A stretch of 64,000 nt of DNA from Sulfurimonas hongkongensis (GCF_000445475.1 NZ_AUPZ01000004.1:62001-126000), one strand, 5' to 3'. Counted from the first letter of the stretch, positions 1 to 8,957 are shown. Notes: generated from the sequence alone by a model not told the origin. Numbers and translations: made by a program.

Positions 1-1
1 T

Positions 2-1423
2 TATTTTTTATCTGGTCAAATAGCAGAAAGTGATGGATATATAACTGATGTAGCTGCTAATCAGAAAGAAAATACTATCAAAAGAGGTGTTGAGAGAGAG
101 AATGCAAATATAAAGTTTACATATGACATTGACGACACTTCAGATATCACAGCTTCTTATATTTATTATCATAATCAAGATGTGGGTGGCTTAGATGTGC
201 CTAGTGGCTATAATCCATACGAAAAGACAATGCATACACTTCAAGCAACTTATGCAAAATTTTTTGACAATTTATCAGATATGAAAATTACTATCTACAG
301 TAAACCCGGTGAGAATTCGTATGACTCATTAAAATATAATGCGACTTATCAAACAGAATTGCAATATAAAGATGAAGGTAAAAACGATGATTATGGTGCA
401 ACTGCCCAATATACCATTCCAATAGAAGATCATATTATAACGGCTGGGGTTGATATGAAAAATAGTTATGCAGAAAAAAAAGATATTTACGCTACAGGTG
501 ATACTATATTTAAAAAAGGAAGTCAAGACTATTATGGAATATTTGCGCAAGATGAATGGTTTGTAAATAAACAATTTATTTTAAACATTGGTGCAAGAAT
601 AGATTACTATAAAAATCATAGCGGTGAAATGCATGATGAAGTCAATAGCATTGATACAAATTATAAGGAGAAAACATTTAATGCTTTTAGTCCTAAAATT
701 GGAGCAGTTTATCATGCAACTAAATCAACATCTTTAAGAGCCTCTATAGGTAAAGCATTTAGAGCACCAACTGTAAGTGACCTCTATAGTAATTGGGTAT
801 ATTATTCGAATGTGTATGCAGGAAATCCAAATTTAGATCCGGAGACCGTGATCTCTTATGAAATTGGAGTAGATCAAAAAATTGTAAATGGCAATATTCA
901 TATTACAGCGTATAGAAGTGATGCTGAGGATTTTATATATTCTATAGACCCGCTTGATCCCTCAAGTACAAATTATAAAGAGAAAACCAATGTGGGTGAA
1001 GTAGAGATTCAAGGGGTGGAGCTTGAAGTTGATTATACTTTTACAGATGCGTTAAAAGCAATGGCTAACTACACATACAATGAATCAAAAATCAAAAAAT
1101 TTGAGGCTAACAGTGCACTAGAGGGCAAATACTTAACATATGTTCCAAAAAATAAAGCTTCAGTTTCTATTGAGTATATGAACCCAAAAATTATTAATAT
1201 AATTGCTAGTGGAAGATATGTGGGAAAACGTTATAGTGATGATGCAAATACAGAATCTAGTGCATATGAGAGTTACACTCTGTTTGATTTAAAGTTATCA
1301 AGAAGCATAACTAAAAATAGCCAACTTGAAGTAAGTGTAGATGATTTGTTTGATAGAGGGTATATAGAATATCATAACTCCCCAGGAAGAGTTGTAATGG
1401 CAACTCTTAAAATAAGTTTTTAA
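2..1423 (+). CDS. TonB-dependent outer-membrane receptor, C-terminal part (5' end outside window)
   Basis: The frame is open from the left edge to a TAA at 1421, so this is the C-terminal ~473 residues of a receptor whose plug domain lies outside. The visible part is the beta-barrel: alternating polar/aromatic strands, the typical AFRAPTVSDLY segment followed by NPNLDPETVISYEIG, and a terminal Phe (KISF) as expected for BAM-assembled barrels. Such receptors import metal complexes, cobalamin or similar ligands using TonB energy. It is the first visible gene of a five-gene operon; the next start lies 2 nt after this stop. The substrate cannot be read from the barrel; the DUF4198-like neighbour hints at a metal (inference). 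Confidence 0.93.
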   Translation, partial: YFLSGQIAESDGYITDVAANQKENTIKRGVERENANIKFTYDIDDTSDITASYIYYHNQDVGGLDVPSGYNPYEKTMHTLQATYAKFFDNLSDMKITIYSKPGENSYDSLKYNATYQTELQYKDEGKNDDYGATAQYTIPIEDHIITAGVDMKNSYAEKKDIYATGDTIFKKGSQDYYGIFAQDEWFVNKQFILNIGARIDYYKNHSGEMHDEVNSIDTNYKEKTFNAFSPKIGAVYHATKSTSLRASIGKAFRAPTVSDLYSNWVYYSNVYAGNPNLDPETVISYEIGVDQKIVNGNIHITAYRSDAEDFIYSIDPLDPSSTNYKEKTNVGEVEIQGVELEVDYTFTDALKAMANYTYNESKIKKFEANSALEGKYLTYVPKNKASVSIEYMNPKIINIIASGRYVGKRYSDDANTESSAYESYTLFDLKLSRSITKNSQLEVSVDDLFDRGYIEYHNSPGRVVMATLKISF

Positions 1424-1425
1424 CG

Positions 1426-2352
1426 ATGAATCTTATAATAAATTTAAAAAGAGCTATCCTTATAGTGTCTCTATTTTTGCCCATAGTACTAAACGCTTCA
1501 ACATGGATTTATCAATATAAAAATAAAGAAACAAATGAAAAAGAGCTGTTAATAAAAAAAGGTAATTATCCTAATGGTAAGCAAATAGAGAGTTTTAATG
1601 ACTCAGAAATCTTTATACGGGACATGGATAATAGTGTAACAAGGACAAATGTTATAAATGGAAAAATACCTTTTGATGTGCCATACAAAGGAAGCTATCA
1701 TATTTTTTTTAAAAATCTATATTTAGAAGATGAAGTTTTAAATATAGAGTTATCTAGCATACGCATATATAATGTTTATGGTGACTTAAAAGATGCACTT
1801 GTAAAAGAGGTGCGTGGTAAAACGGTTGGTACTCACTATGCAAAAGAGCCGTTATCTGAAATACCATTTGAAGTAATCTTACAAAAACCTATAAGAAAGC
1901 ATCACATTAACTGCTGTTTATACTCTGGTGATATCTTGCCATTTAAGATCTATTTTAAGAGTAATATAAAAAAAGATATACCTTTAAGAGTCTATACTCA
2001 AAAAGGTTGGACAAACAAGATAAATCCAGATAGTGATGGAATTGTCTCTTTTGAAATACCAAGAAATACTTATGCTGATATAAAAACCAATAAAAGATAT
2101 AAAGAGTCTTTACTAGTGGAAGCTAGTTATGAAGAAAATATAAGTGGAATTTATAATGGCAAAGAGTATAAAAAGAGAGTTTATACAATGACTCTGCCAT
2201 TTGATTTTCACACTTCACCTCTTGAATACTCTTCTCAACTTTCTGGTTTTTATGTAGTTGTCGGTGTAATGCTTGTTTTTTCATTAGGCATCTATTACTA
2301 CAGACGAAAAAAGAAAAAAGAACCAAAAGACATATGGTTTGATGAAAAATAG
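1426..2352 (+). CDS. Secreted, C-terminally anchored DUF4198-like protein
   Basis: 308 residues. It has an N-terminal signal peptide (hydrophobic stretch ending about NASTW), a periplasmic body, one transmembrane helix near residues 272-292 and a basic tail (RRKKKKE) that would stay in the cytoplasm. Residues ~165-235 (a GD-LPFKIYF segment followed by strands and an SDGIVSFEIP segment) resemble the Ig-like DUF4198/NikM domain found with metal uptake systems. Two adjacent cysteines (HINCCLY) sit in the exported part. It lies 2 nt after the receptor and 25 nt before the polyferredoxin, so all are probably co-transcribed. The DUF4198 assignment comes from pattern only; function unknown, metal binding or delivery is an inference. 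Confidence 0.72.
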   Translation: MNLIINLKRAILIVSLFLPIVLNASTWIYQYKNKETNEKELLIKKGNYPNGKQIESFNDSEIFIRDMDNSVTRTNVINGKIPFDVPYKGSYHIFFKNLYLEDEVLNIELSSIRIYNVYGDLKDALVKEVRGKTVGTHYAKEPLSEIPFEVILQKPIRKHHINCCLYSGDILPFKIYFKSNIKKDIPLRVYTQKGWTNKINPDSDGIVSFEIPRNTYADIKTNKRYKESLLVEASYEENISGIYNGKEYKKRVYTMTLPFDFHTSPLEYSSQLSGFYVVVGVMLVFSLGIYYYRRKKKKEPKDIWFDEK

Positions 2353-2377
2353 AGAAGTTATATTTTAAGGAGTATTG

Positions 2378-3382
2378 GTGTCAAATTTAAAAAAGAAAAT
2401 CAATAATATGAATCTTGTAAGATTTCGTTTTTGGTTTCAAATAGTTGCATTTTTATTGATTGTTTATGGTGGATATATTGGGTTTGATTTGGGTGATAAA
2501 TTGCCTACATTTGCATGTGTGTATAACTCAGATGGAACAGGCGGAAAATGTTATCTTGGGATGCTTCAGCATGATTTAAATCACCATTGGGAAACTTTTT
2601 TAGGATTTGCCGGATATGCTTTTTCAATTTCATTAGGAATGTTTATAGTTTGGTTTTGGCTTTTAAATAAGGCTTGGTGTGGTTTTGTATGTCCGCTTGG
2701 TACAATGCAGGACTGGATTACAGCTTTTAGAAAAAAGTTAAAAATAAGATTTTCACAGTATGACTGGTCTAGCAGAGCAAAGATAAAATCGATTAAGTGG
2801 ATTTTATTGATTTTACTTTTGATAATTCCTGTCATGATTTCAAATTCTGTTTTTGGACTTCCAACACTTCCAAATGGACTATCAATGCCCTTTTGTGATA
2901 TTTGTCCGGGAAGGATGTTGATACCTGCTTTTACAGGTGATTTTGGTCAATTTTATATTGACTTTTCCTCTAAAACAGAGATTGTAATGACTACTTTGGG
3001 AATGATTATCGTTGGTCTATTTTTAGTTGGGTCTTTTATAAAAAAAAGATTTTTTTGTTATTTTTGTCCTATGGCCGCGTTGCAGTATACTTTTTCAAAA
3101 CCAGCACTTTTAAAGCTTTACAAAGATGGCAGCAAATGTACAAAATGCGGTGATTGTTATAGAGCATGTGATATGGATATTTTAGAAATAGCTGATGATG
3201 TTACAAGTAAAAATCTTGTAACCGAAGATTGTACATTGTGTTTAAAATGTGTTGCAGCTTGTCCAGAAGAGGGTTGTTTAGAAGCAAATTTTGTTGGAAA
3301 AACTATTTTTGAATCAACAAAAGAAGGATTTATAATTAGGATGGCTATGGATAAAAAAAGGGAATTAAATGAGCAACATTGA
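2378..3382 (+). CDS. Membrane polyferredoxin (NapH/NosR-C-terminal-like 4Fe-4S protein)
   Basis: About 334 residues with four or five transmembrane helices and two kinds of cysteine motif. Membrane-proximal motifs are WCGFVCPLG, FCDICPGR and CYFCPMA, and a C-terminal soluble 2x[4Fe-4S] ferredoxin carries CTKCGDCYRAC and CTLCLKCVAAC. The architecture matches the NapH/YccM/NosR family, which passes electrons across the inner membrane. A TTG at 2375 is possible, but the AAGGAG at 2367-2372 is correctly spaced only from the GTG at 2378, so that start is chosen. The 3' end overlaps the next gene by 14 nt, implying translational coupling. Context suggests it exchanges electrons with the cluster-bearing protein encoded next (inference). 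Confidence 0.88.
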   Translation: MSNLKKKINNMNLVRFRFWFQIVAFLLIVYGGYIGFDLGDKLPTFACVYNSDGTGGKCYLGMLQHDLNHHWETFLGFAGYAFSISLGMFIVWFWLLNKAWCGFVCPLGTMQDWITAFRKKLKIRFSQYDWSSRAKIKSIKWILLILLLIIPVMISNSVFGLPTLPNGLSMPFCDICPGRMLIPAFTGDFGQFYIDFSSKTEIVMTTLGMIIVGLFLVGSFIKKRFFCYFCPMAALQYTFSKPALLKLYKDGSKCTKCGDCYRACDMDILEIADDVTSKNLVTEDCTLCLKCVAACPEEGCLEANFVGKTIFESTKEGFIIRMAMDKKRELNEQH

Positions 3383-4643
3383 GCGCACAATTGAAACACC
3401 AAAAGAGAAACAAAACAGACATAAAGCTATGGAGGCAATAAAAGTTATAAATAGTATTAAAGATGATTTTAAATCCCCAATTGAAAGTATGAACTATTTT
3501 TATGATTTATTTGAAAGAGTTTACTGTAAAAATGAATCACTCCATAATGACAAAACAAAAGTAGGAACTATGTGTATACAGATACCCTCTGAAATTATTT
3601 ATGCTCTAGATGGAGTTCCTATAAGACTATGCAATGGATTTTACACAGATGATGAAATAGGAAGCGATTTATTACCGCAAAAGGCTTGTCCATTAGTAAA
3701 AGCTACTGTTGGACACTTTGCATCAAACAATTTTATTGATAAGCCTGATATTGTATTTTCTCCTACTACTTGTGATCAAAAAACAAAAGCTGGGACTATC
3801 ATAAGAAATTATGGATTTAAGGTCATTGATGTTGACTTTCCTCGTACAAAAGAGAGCGAAGGAAGTCGTGAATACTGGAGAAAAAGTATAAAACAATTTG
3901 CAGTTGAATTATCAAAGTTTAAAAACAAAAAACTTACAAAATCAAATTTAGAAGCTTCAATAAAAAAGATAGGATATGCACAATCACTTTATCATAAATT
4001 GTCAGAATATAGAAAAGAAGAAATTCTCCCTATTTTAGGGTTAGATATGTTCTTGATAACAAACGCTTTTTTCTTCGATAAGATAGATAGCTGGACTGAA
4101 GCTATGGAAATTTTACTCAAAGAGATGAAAATAAGAGTAGATAAAAAAATAACTGTTGCTGGAAAAAGAAGTCCAAGAATTGTTTTTACAGGCTCACCAC
4201 CTATCTTTCCAAACTATAAGATACCTCTTATTATAGAACAATCGGACGCTTTGATTGTAGCTGATGAAACTTGTAGTTCAAACAGAATGTTTAATGATAT
4301 GGTAGCTGTTGATGAGTGGAATTTATATGATATGATAGATTCCATTTCAGATAAGTATCTAAAAGCGTGTACCTGTCCAATTTTTACAACTAATGATGAT
4401 CGTATAAGAAGAATTATTGATCTTGTAAAAAATTATAAGGCTGATGCTGTTATATATCAAGCATTCGCAGGATGTACAGTATATGAGATGGAACAAAGAA
4501 GTGTGCTTGAAGCTATGGAAAAGGCAGGTATTGCTATTTTGTATATTGAGAGTGATTATAGTCCTTCTCAACAAGGACAGTTGAGCACAAGGATTGAAGC
4601 TTTTGTAGAATCAATAAAGAATAGACGAAGAAGGAAAAAATGA
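3369..4643 (+). CDS. 2-hydroxyacyl-CoA dehydratase / double-cubane Fe-S protein family (HgdB/BcrC superfamily)
   Basis: 424 residues. The HgdB-type fold is recognised from the N-terminal GTMCIQIPSEIIYALDGVP region, the TTCDQK segment, and the C-terminal ESDYSP...GQLSTRIEAFVE region. Cysteines at about residues 53, 69, 88, 107, 135, 302, 334, 336 and 369 could ligate one double-cubane or two [4Fe-4S] clusters. Relatives either dehydrate 2-hydroxyacyl-CoA, reduce benzoyl-CoA, or, as stand-alone double-cubane proteins, reduce small molecules using an ATP-dependent activator. No activator ATPase and no CoA-metabolism gene is adjacent, so acyl-CoA chemistry is doubtful. It overlaps the polyferredoxin gene and is followed 25 nt later by a CcdA-like gene. 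Substrate unknown. Confidence 0.85.
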   Translation: MSNIERTIETPKEKQNRHKAMEAIKVINSIKDDFKSPIESMNYFYDLFERVYCKNESLHNDKTKVGTMCIQIPSEIIYALDGVPIRLCNGFYTDDEIGSDLLPQKACPLVKATVGHFASNNFIDKPDIVFSPTTCDQKTKAGTIIRNYGFKVIDVDFPRTKESEGSREYWRKSIKQFAVELSKFKNKKLTKSNLEASIKKIGYAQSLYHKLSEYRKEEILPILGLDMFLITNAFFFDKIDSWTEAMEILLKEMKIRVDKKITVAGKRSPRIVFTGSPPIFPNYKIPLIIEQSDALIVADETCSSNRMFNDMVAVDEWNLYDMIDSISDKYLKACTCPIFTTNDDRIRRIIDLVKNYKADAVIYQAFAGCTVYEMEQRSVLEAMEKAGIAILYIESDYSPSQQGQLSTRIEAFVESIKNRRRRKK

Positions 4644-4668
4644 AATTATATATTTACGAGTATAATAG

Positions 4669-5307
4669 ATGATGTTTATTTCTATATTTTTTATGGGTCT
4701 ACAGCTAGGCGCAACTGCTTGCGCTATTAGTTGTATGCCTGTAATGAGTCCTATTTTACTAGCTAATGGAGAAGATAGATCAAGAACTATGAAAATTTTA
4801 GTTCAGTTTTTTGGAGCTAAAGTAGTTGCTTATACTCTCATAGCAGTTTTAGCCTTTTTTGGAGCTGGTTTAGTCAAATCTATGATTGAAAATTCTTTTT
4901 TTTCACAAATATTAGGTGCTTTTATTATTTTGCTTGGTAGTTGGCTTTTTTTCACAGCCCTAAGAGCTAAAAAATCCTGTATAAAAGGTTGCACAAATTC
5001 AAAGATATCTACTTTAGGATATCTAGGAATCGGATTTTTTAGCTCTTTTAGTTTTTGTGCTCCTTTGATGTCTCTTGTGCTACTAAGCTCTATAACTACT
5101 AATTTTAACACTTCGCTACTGTATGGGATTTCTTTTGGTTTGGGTGTAGTTTTAATACCATTTTTATTTTTTTACCTATTTATCTTTAAAATAAGTTCAA
5201 GTATTGCTGTGCAATTAGCAAAATATAAAAAGCATATAGAAATTTTTGCCTCATTATTATTAATTATTATAGGATTTTTAGTTTACTATCAACATTTGAA
5301 ACTGTAA
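4669..5307 (+). CDS. CcdA/DsbD-like membrane protein (DsbD_2 / sulfite exporter TauE-SafE-like)
   Basis: 212 residues, six predicted transmembrane helices. Helix 1 carries CAISCMP and a later helix carries FCAPLM. This spacing recalls the paired cysteine-proline sites with which CcdA/DsbD move reducing equivalents across the inner membrane. A further pair (SCIKGC) lies in the central loop. The family is often labelled sulfite exporter TauE/SafE or cytochrome c biogenesis protein. Two in-frame ATGs (4669, 4672) are possible and neither has a strong ribosome site. It is the last gene of the operon, after which 165 nt of non-coding DNA follow. Role inferred: reductant supply to, or metal handling in, the periplasm. 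Confidence 0.78.
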   Translation: MMFISIFFMGLQLGATACAISCMPVMSPILLANGEDRSRTMKILVQFFGAKVVAYTLIAVLAFFGAGLVKSMIENSFFSQILGAFIILLGSWLFFTALRAKKSCIKGCTNSKISTLGYLGIGFFSSFSFCAPLMSLVLLSSITTNFNTSLLYGISFGLGVVLIPFLFFYLFIFKISSSIAVQLAKYKKHIEIFASLLLIIIGFLVYYQHLKL

Positions 5308-5433
5308 ATATTTTATAACTAGTTCTCCTGATTAGTGGTATTTATAAAATTATGTTTTAAAAGAGGTAACTATATAAAATGTGCTACTAAGAGTTAGTTT
5401 TCAAAAAGTCATATAATTTTCCTCCAATGATTG

Positions 5434-5439
5434 TATAAT
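5434..5439 (+). promoter_or_regulatory. Putative -10 box (TATAAT) for the GNAT-nitrilase gene
   Basis: TGTATAAT lies 33 nt before the chosen ATG at 5473 in the gap after the redox operon. There is no recognisable -35, which is usual for sigma-70 promoters of Campylobacterota. Confidence 0.45.
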
Positions 5440-5472
5440 CACTAAAATAAAGATTTGAGGTTTAAACCAAAA

Positions 5473-6996
5473 ATGCAAGAGATTGAAAATATTGAACTAG
5501 AGTATTTAAAACTAGAGGATGTTAAAGAATTGCAAGAAGCGATGGTAATGTCTTATCCTAACTTGCCAGATTCATATTGGACAAAGAGTCAGATAAAAAC
5601 TTTAACTGAGAAGTTTCCTGATGGTCAGATCGTTATTAAAGTAAATAATGAGATAGCTGCTTGTGCACTTAGCATCATAGTTGATTATGATAAGTTTTCA
5701 GACCATCATACATATAGCCAAATCACAGGAGAGTACACTTTTAGTACGCATAATGATGATGGAGATATTTTATATGGCATCGATGTTTTTGTAAAACCGG
5801 AATTTAGAGGGCTTCGCTTAGGGCGTCGTTTGTATGATTATAGAAAAGAACTTTGTGAAAAACTAAATCTAAAAGGCATAGCATTTGGTGGAAGAATCCC
5901 AAACTATCATAAGTACGTGGATGAGATATCACCAAAAGAGTATATAGAAAAAGTAAAAAGAAAAGAGATTGATGATCCTGTACTAAACTTTCAAATCTCC
6001 AATGATTTTCATCCATCTAAAATCCTAAAAGGATACTTAGAGGGAGATTTAGACTCTGGAGAGTTTGCGGTACTGCTTGAGTGGGATAATATCTACTATG
6101 AACGCCCAAATAAAAAAGCTACAACAAAAAAGAAGATAGTTCGTTTAGGTTTGGTACAGTGGCAGATGAGACCTTACTCAAACTTGGACGAGCTGATGCA
6201 ACAAGCGGAGTATTTTTTAGATACAGTCTCAGGATATCGCTGTGACTTTGCTCTTTTCCCAGAGTTTTTCAACGCTCCGCTGATGGCGGAGAACAATCAT
6301 ATGTCAGAGCCTGATGCCATAAGAGAGTTGGCAAAACATACACAAACTATAGTTAAAAGATTTTCTGAACTCTCTATATCTTACAATATCAACATCATTA
6401 CAGGAAGCATGCCGGAGATGAAAGATGGAGATCTTTATAATGTTGGATATCTGTGTAGAAGAGATGGTAGTATAGAGAGATATGAAAAAATCCATGTAAC
6501 CCCAGATGAGGAAAGAATCTGGGGCATGCAAGGTGGAAGTAATCTTAAGACTTTTGACACTGACTGTGGAAAGATTGGGATACTTATCTGTTATGATGCT
6601 GAGTTTCCAGAACTTAGCCGTCTGCTTGCAGAAGAGGGAATGGATATTCTTTTTATACCATTTTTAACAGATACTCAAAATGGATACTCTCGTGTAAGAT
6701 TATGCTCACAAGCTCGTGCTATTGAAAATGAGTGTTATGTAGCTCTTGGGGGAAGTGTTGGAAACTTACCAAATGTGCACAATATGGATATGCAATTTGC
6801 TCAATCAGCAGTATTTACACCATGTGACTTTGCATTTGCTACTAATGGCATCAAAGCAGAAGCTATCGCAAATAGCGAGATGGTGCTTATAGCCGATGTT
6901 GATATAGACCTGCTTACAGAGCTAAATAAGTTTGGAAGTGTAAGAAACTTAAATGATAGAAGAAAGGATATCTATGAAGTGACTAAAAAATATTAA
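5473..6996 (+). CDS. GNAT acetyltransferase fused to carbon-nitrogen hydrolase (nitrilase superfamily)
   Basis: About 507 residues. The N-terminal ~215 residues form a GNAT domain with the acetyl-CoA loop region VKPEFRGLRLGRRLYDYR. The C-terminal ~290 residues form a nitrilase-type amidohydrolase with the Glu (LFPEFF), Lys (YEKIHVTPDE) and Cys (ILICYDAEFPE) triad all present. Both domains look intact. A TTG start at 5455 would add six residues, but it has no ribosome site; the GAGG at 5457-5460 serves the ATG at 5473, although 12 nt away. The fused family occurs widely in bacteria and its substrate is not established. It is followed 23 nt later by an SDR gene. Confidence 0.9.
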   Translation: MQEIENIELEYLKLEDVKELQEAMVMSYPNLPDSYWTKSQIKTLTEKFPDGQIVIKVNNEIAACALSIIVDYDKFSDHHTYSQITGEYTFSTHNDDGDILYGIDVFVKPEFRGLRLGRRLYDYRKELCEKLNLKGIAFGGRIPNYHKYVDEISPKEYIEKVKRKEIDDPVLNFQISNDFHPSKILKGYLEGDLDSGEFAVLLEWDNIYYERPNKKATTKKKIVRLGLVQWQMRPYSNLDELMQQAEYFLDTVSGYRCDFALFPEFFNAPLMAENNHMSEPDAIRELAKHTQTIVKRFSELSISYNINIITGSMPEMKDGDLYNVGYLCRRDGSIERYEKIHVTPDEERIWGMQGGSNLKTFDTDCGKIGILICYDAEFPELSRLLAEEGMDILFIPFLTDTQNGYSRVRLCSQARAIENECYVALGGSVGNLPNVHNMDMQFAQSAVFTPCDFAFATNGIKAEAIANSEMVLIADVDIDLLTELNKFGSVRNLNDRRKDIYEVTKKY

Positions 6997-7019
6997 AATT
7001 TAAAATAAAGGAAAAAAAA

Positions 7020-7730
7020 ATGGAAAATAAAGTTGTATTGGTAACAGGCGCAAACGGCGGTTTAGGAAGTGTTTTTGTAGAGAAGATTTTGGAGTTAAAT
7101 CCAAGTAAGATATATTGTACTGCTAGAGATATTAAGAGTTTACAAAACATCAAAGATTTGAGTGAGACAATAGAAGTAATAGAGTTAGATATTGCATCAA
7201 AAGAGTCTATAGATAAAGCAGTAACAAAGATAGACAAGCTTGATGTGCTTATAAATAATGCTGGAGTTAATTCAAACACTAAACTATTTGATGATAGTTT
7301 TATGGACATAGAAGTGAATCTAAAGGGAACTAGCAACCTAACAAAAGCACTTTTTGAAAAACTAAAAAGCTCAAAAGGAACAGTTGTAAATGTCACTTCG
7401 GTATTGGCTATAATCAACCTCCCCATAATGGCAAACTATTGCGTTTCTAAAAGTGCACTACACTCATTTACACAAGCACTTAGAGCTGAGTTTGGACTCT
7501 TTGGTGGTGAGGTTTATGAGGTGCTCCCTGGGCCGATTGAGACTAGGATGACAGAGGGTTCACCGATGCCAAAAACAAGTCCGCAAGATATAGTAGATGT
7601 AACGTTAGAGTCAATGAAAAACAAAGTATATGAGATATATCCTGATGTATTTGCACAGATGGTTAAAAAAAGACTTGAAGATGAGCCTAAAAAACTTATA
7701 GAAGAGTTTGCTATGAGTATTCAAAGATAG
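7020..7730 (+). CDS. Short-chain dehydrogenase/reductase (SDR) family protein
   Basis: 236 residues, the usual length for a classical SDR. The Rossmann nucleotide motif TGANGGLG is at residues ~9-16, NNAG in the middle, and the catalytic YxxxK as YCVSK with a preceding Ser in NVTSV. A C-terminal PGPIETRM segment follows. It probably reduces or oxidises a carbonyl/alcohol with NAD(P)(H); the substrate cannot be read from sequence. AAAGGA lies just before the ATG. It is the second gene of a probable pair with the GNAT-nitrilase fusion. Confidence 0.92.
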   Translation: MENKVVLVTGANGGLGSVFVEKILELNPSKIYCTARDIKSLQNIKDLSETIEVIELDIASKESIDKAVTKIDKLDVLINNAGVNSNTKLFDDSFMDIEVNLKGTSNLTKALFEKLKSSKGTVVNVTSVLAIINLPIMANYCVSKSALHSFTQALRAEFGLFGGEVYEVLPGPIETRMTEGSPMPKTSPQDIVDVTLESMKNKVYEIYPDVFAQMVKKRLEDEPKKLIEEFAMSIQR

Positions 7731-7835
7731 GAAAAAGTTCTTTAAAAAATATCAAGAATTATAATTAGATTTTAATAGCATCATAATTTAAAATTAAGAT
7801 ACTGTAGTATGTCAAAAAATAAATCGGAGTGAGTC

Positions 7836-8339
7836 ATGAAAAAAATAATAGTTGGATTATTTGTATCAATATTTTTTATTGGATGTAGTTCAACAGCCGC
7901 ACCAGAACAGGCAATCGAACCAAAGTTAGTTGTTGGAAAGAGTCTATCAGATGTGGCTCTAAGCGATCAGTTTGAAAAAGTACATAAAATAGAAGCATCT
8001 ACAAAAAAAGTGATATTTGCATTTTCAAAAGATGTCGCACATACTTGTAATGATTTTTTTGTAACGCAGTCCCCTACATATTTAAGCCAAAATCATACAC
8101 AGTTTGTTGCAGATGTAAGCGCAGCCCCATCACTAATTAGAAGTATGTTTATACTACCTGGGCTCAAGGATTTTAAGCACACTGTTTTATTGCTTGACGA
8201 TAAAAAAAAGGCAGCACCTTACAGAGCAGAGATAAATAATGAGCAAATTGTTGTTGTCTATATCGATGATGGTTTAATTACAAAAATTAAAACTATTGAC
8301 TCAGAGGATGAGTTAAAAAAAGTCATAGAAGCTAAATAA
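7836..8339 (+). CDS. Lipoprotein, thioredoxin-fold-like, unknown function
   Basis: 167 residues. A lipobox (FFIGCSS) follows a short hydrophobic signal, so the mature protein should begin at the Cys and be membrane anchored in the periplasm. The rest alternates strands and helices (KKVIFAFSKDVAHTC, HTVLLLDD, QIVVVYIDDGLITK) in a way that suggests a thioredoxin-like or cytosolic-reductase-like fold, but no CxxC is present. The gene stands alone between the SDR gene and two small genes. Function not recognised. Confidence 0.8.
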   Translation: MKKIIVGLFVSIFFIGCSSTAAPEQAIEPKLVVGKSLSDVALSDQFEKVHKIEASTKKVIFAFSKDVAHTCNDFFVTQSPTYLSQNHTQFVADVSAAPSLIRSMFILPGLKDFKHTVLLLDDKKKAAPYRAEINNEQIVVVYIDDGLITKIKTIDSEDELKKVIEAK

Positions 8340-8461
8340 GCTTCTATATTATGCCCCTTTAGCGAAGTTTTTAAAATCCAAGCCTATTGTTTAAAAGAGT
8401 GAAGTAAAGATTATAATTTTTGTGATAGAATTATATAGATATAAAATATATAGGAATCTTT

Positions 8462-8689
8462 ATGCAAAATCAGACAAACTTAGACAAACTAAATGATAAA
8501 ATATCCCAAATATTACAAAGCTATAACTCTTTAAAAGAAGAAAATAAAACTTTTCGTACAGATCTCATAACGCTTAGAGCCGAAAATCAAGCTAAAGATG
8601 CAGAGATAGAAAAATTGGTAGAAGCAAACCTGATGAAAGATTTGGAGATAGAAGAGATAGTTGAAAAAATAGAAAGCATCTTAGAGTAG
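8462..8689 (+). CDS. Small coiled-coil protein
   Basis: 75 residues, almost wholly heptad-patterned (Leu/Ile spaced with Lys/Glu), with no membrane segment. It resembles small division or SlyX/ZapB-like coiled-coil proteins in character only. AGGAA lies 6-7 nt before the ATG. The next small gene starts 6 nt after its stop, so the two are probably co-translated and may interact. Confidence 0.72.
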   Translation: MQNQTNLDKLNDKISQILQSYNSLKEENKTFRTDLITLRAENQAKDAEIEKLVEANLMKDLEIEEIVEKIESILE

Positions 8690-8695
8690 GGTTGT

Positions 8696-8914
8696 ATGAG
8701 TAAAAAAATAGGGTTACTTATAGGAGGTCGCCGTTTTGATGTTGATGTAGAGGATAGTTTTGCTCCTTTTTTAGAAAAAAATATGGCAAACGACTTTAAC
8801 AAAGATGGAAACAATGACTTAAAAAAACTACTTCAGGCTTATGTGAGAAGAACGCATGAGCTCTACTTACAAGAGAAAAAAATAGAAGATTTACTGAGTA
8901 AAACTAAGCTCTAA
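8696..8914 (+). CDS. Small conserved protein, possibly ZapA-like
   Basis: 72 residues. The N-terminus (KIGLLIGGRRFDVDV) has the strand-turn-strand character of ZapA (which starts with a strand and an FG/GR turn), followed by helices rich in Lys/Glu. It lies 6 nt downstream of a small coiled-coil gene, a pairing that would fit a ZapA/ZapB-like division module. The similarity is weak and the protein is shorter than ZapA, so the name is only a suggestion. Translation of the frame is supported by tight coupling and typical codon use. Confidence 0.62.
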   Translation: MSKKIGLLIGGRRFDVDVEDSFAPFLEKNMANDFNKDGNNDLKKLLQAYVRRTHELYLQEKKIEDLLSKTKL

Positions 8915-8957
8915 CTTTAAATAGTTGCTATTTTATAATAGTATAAGTTAAGGTAGA

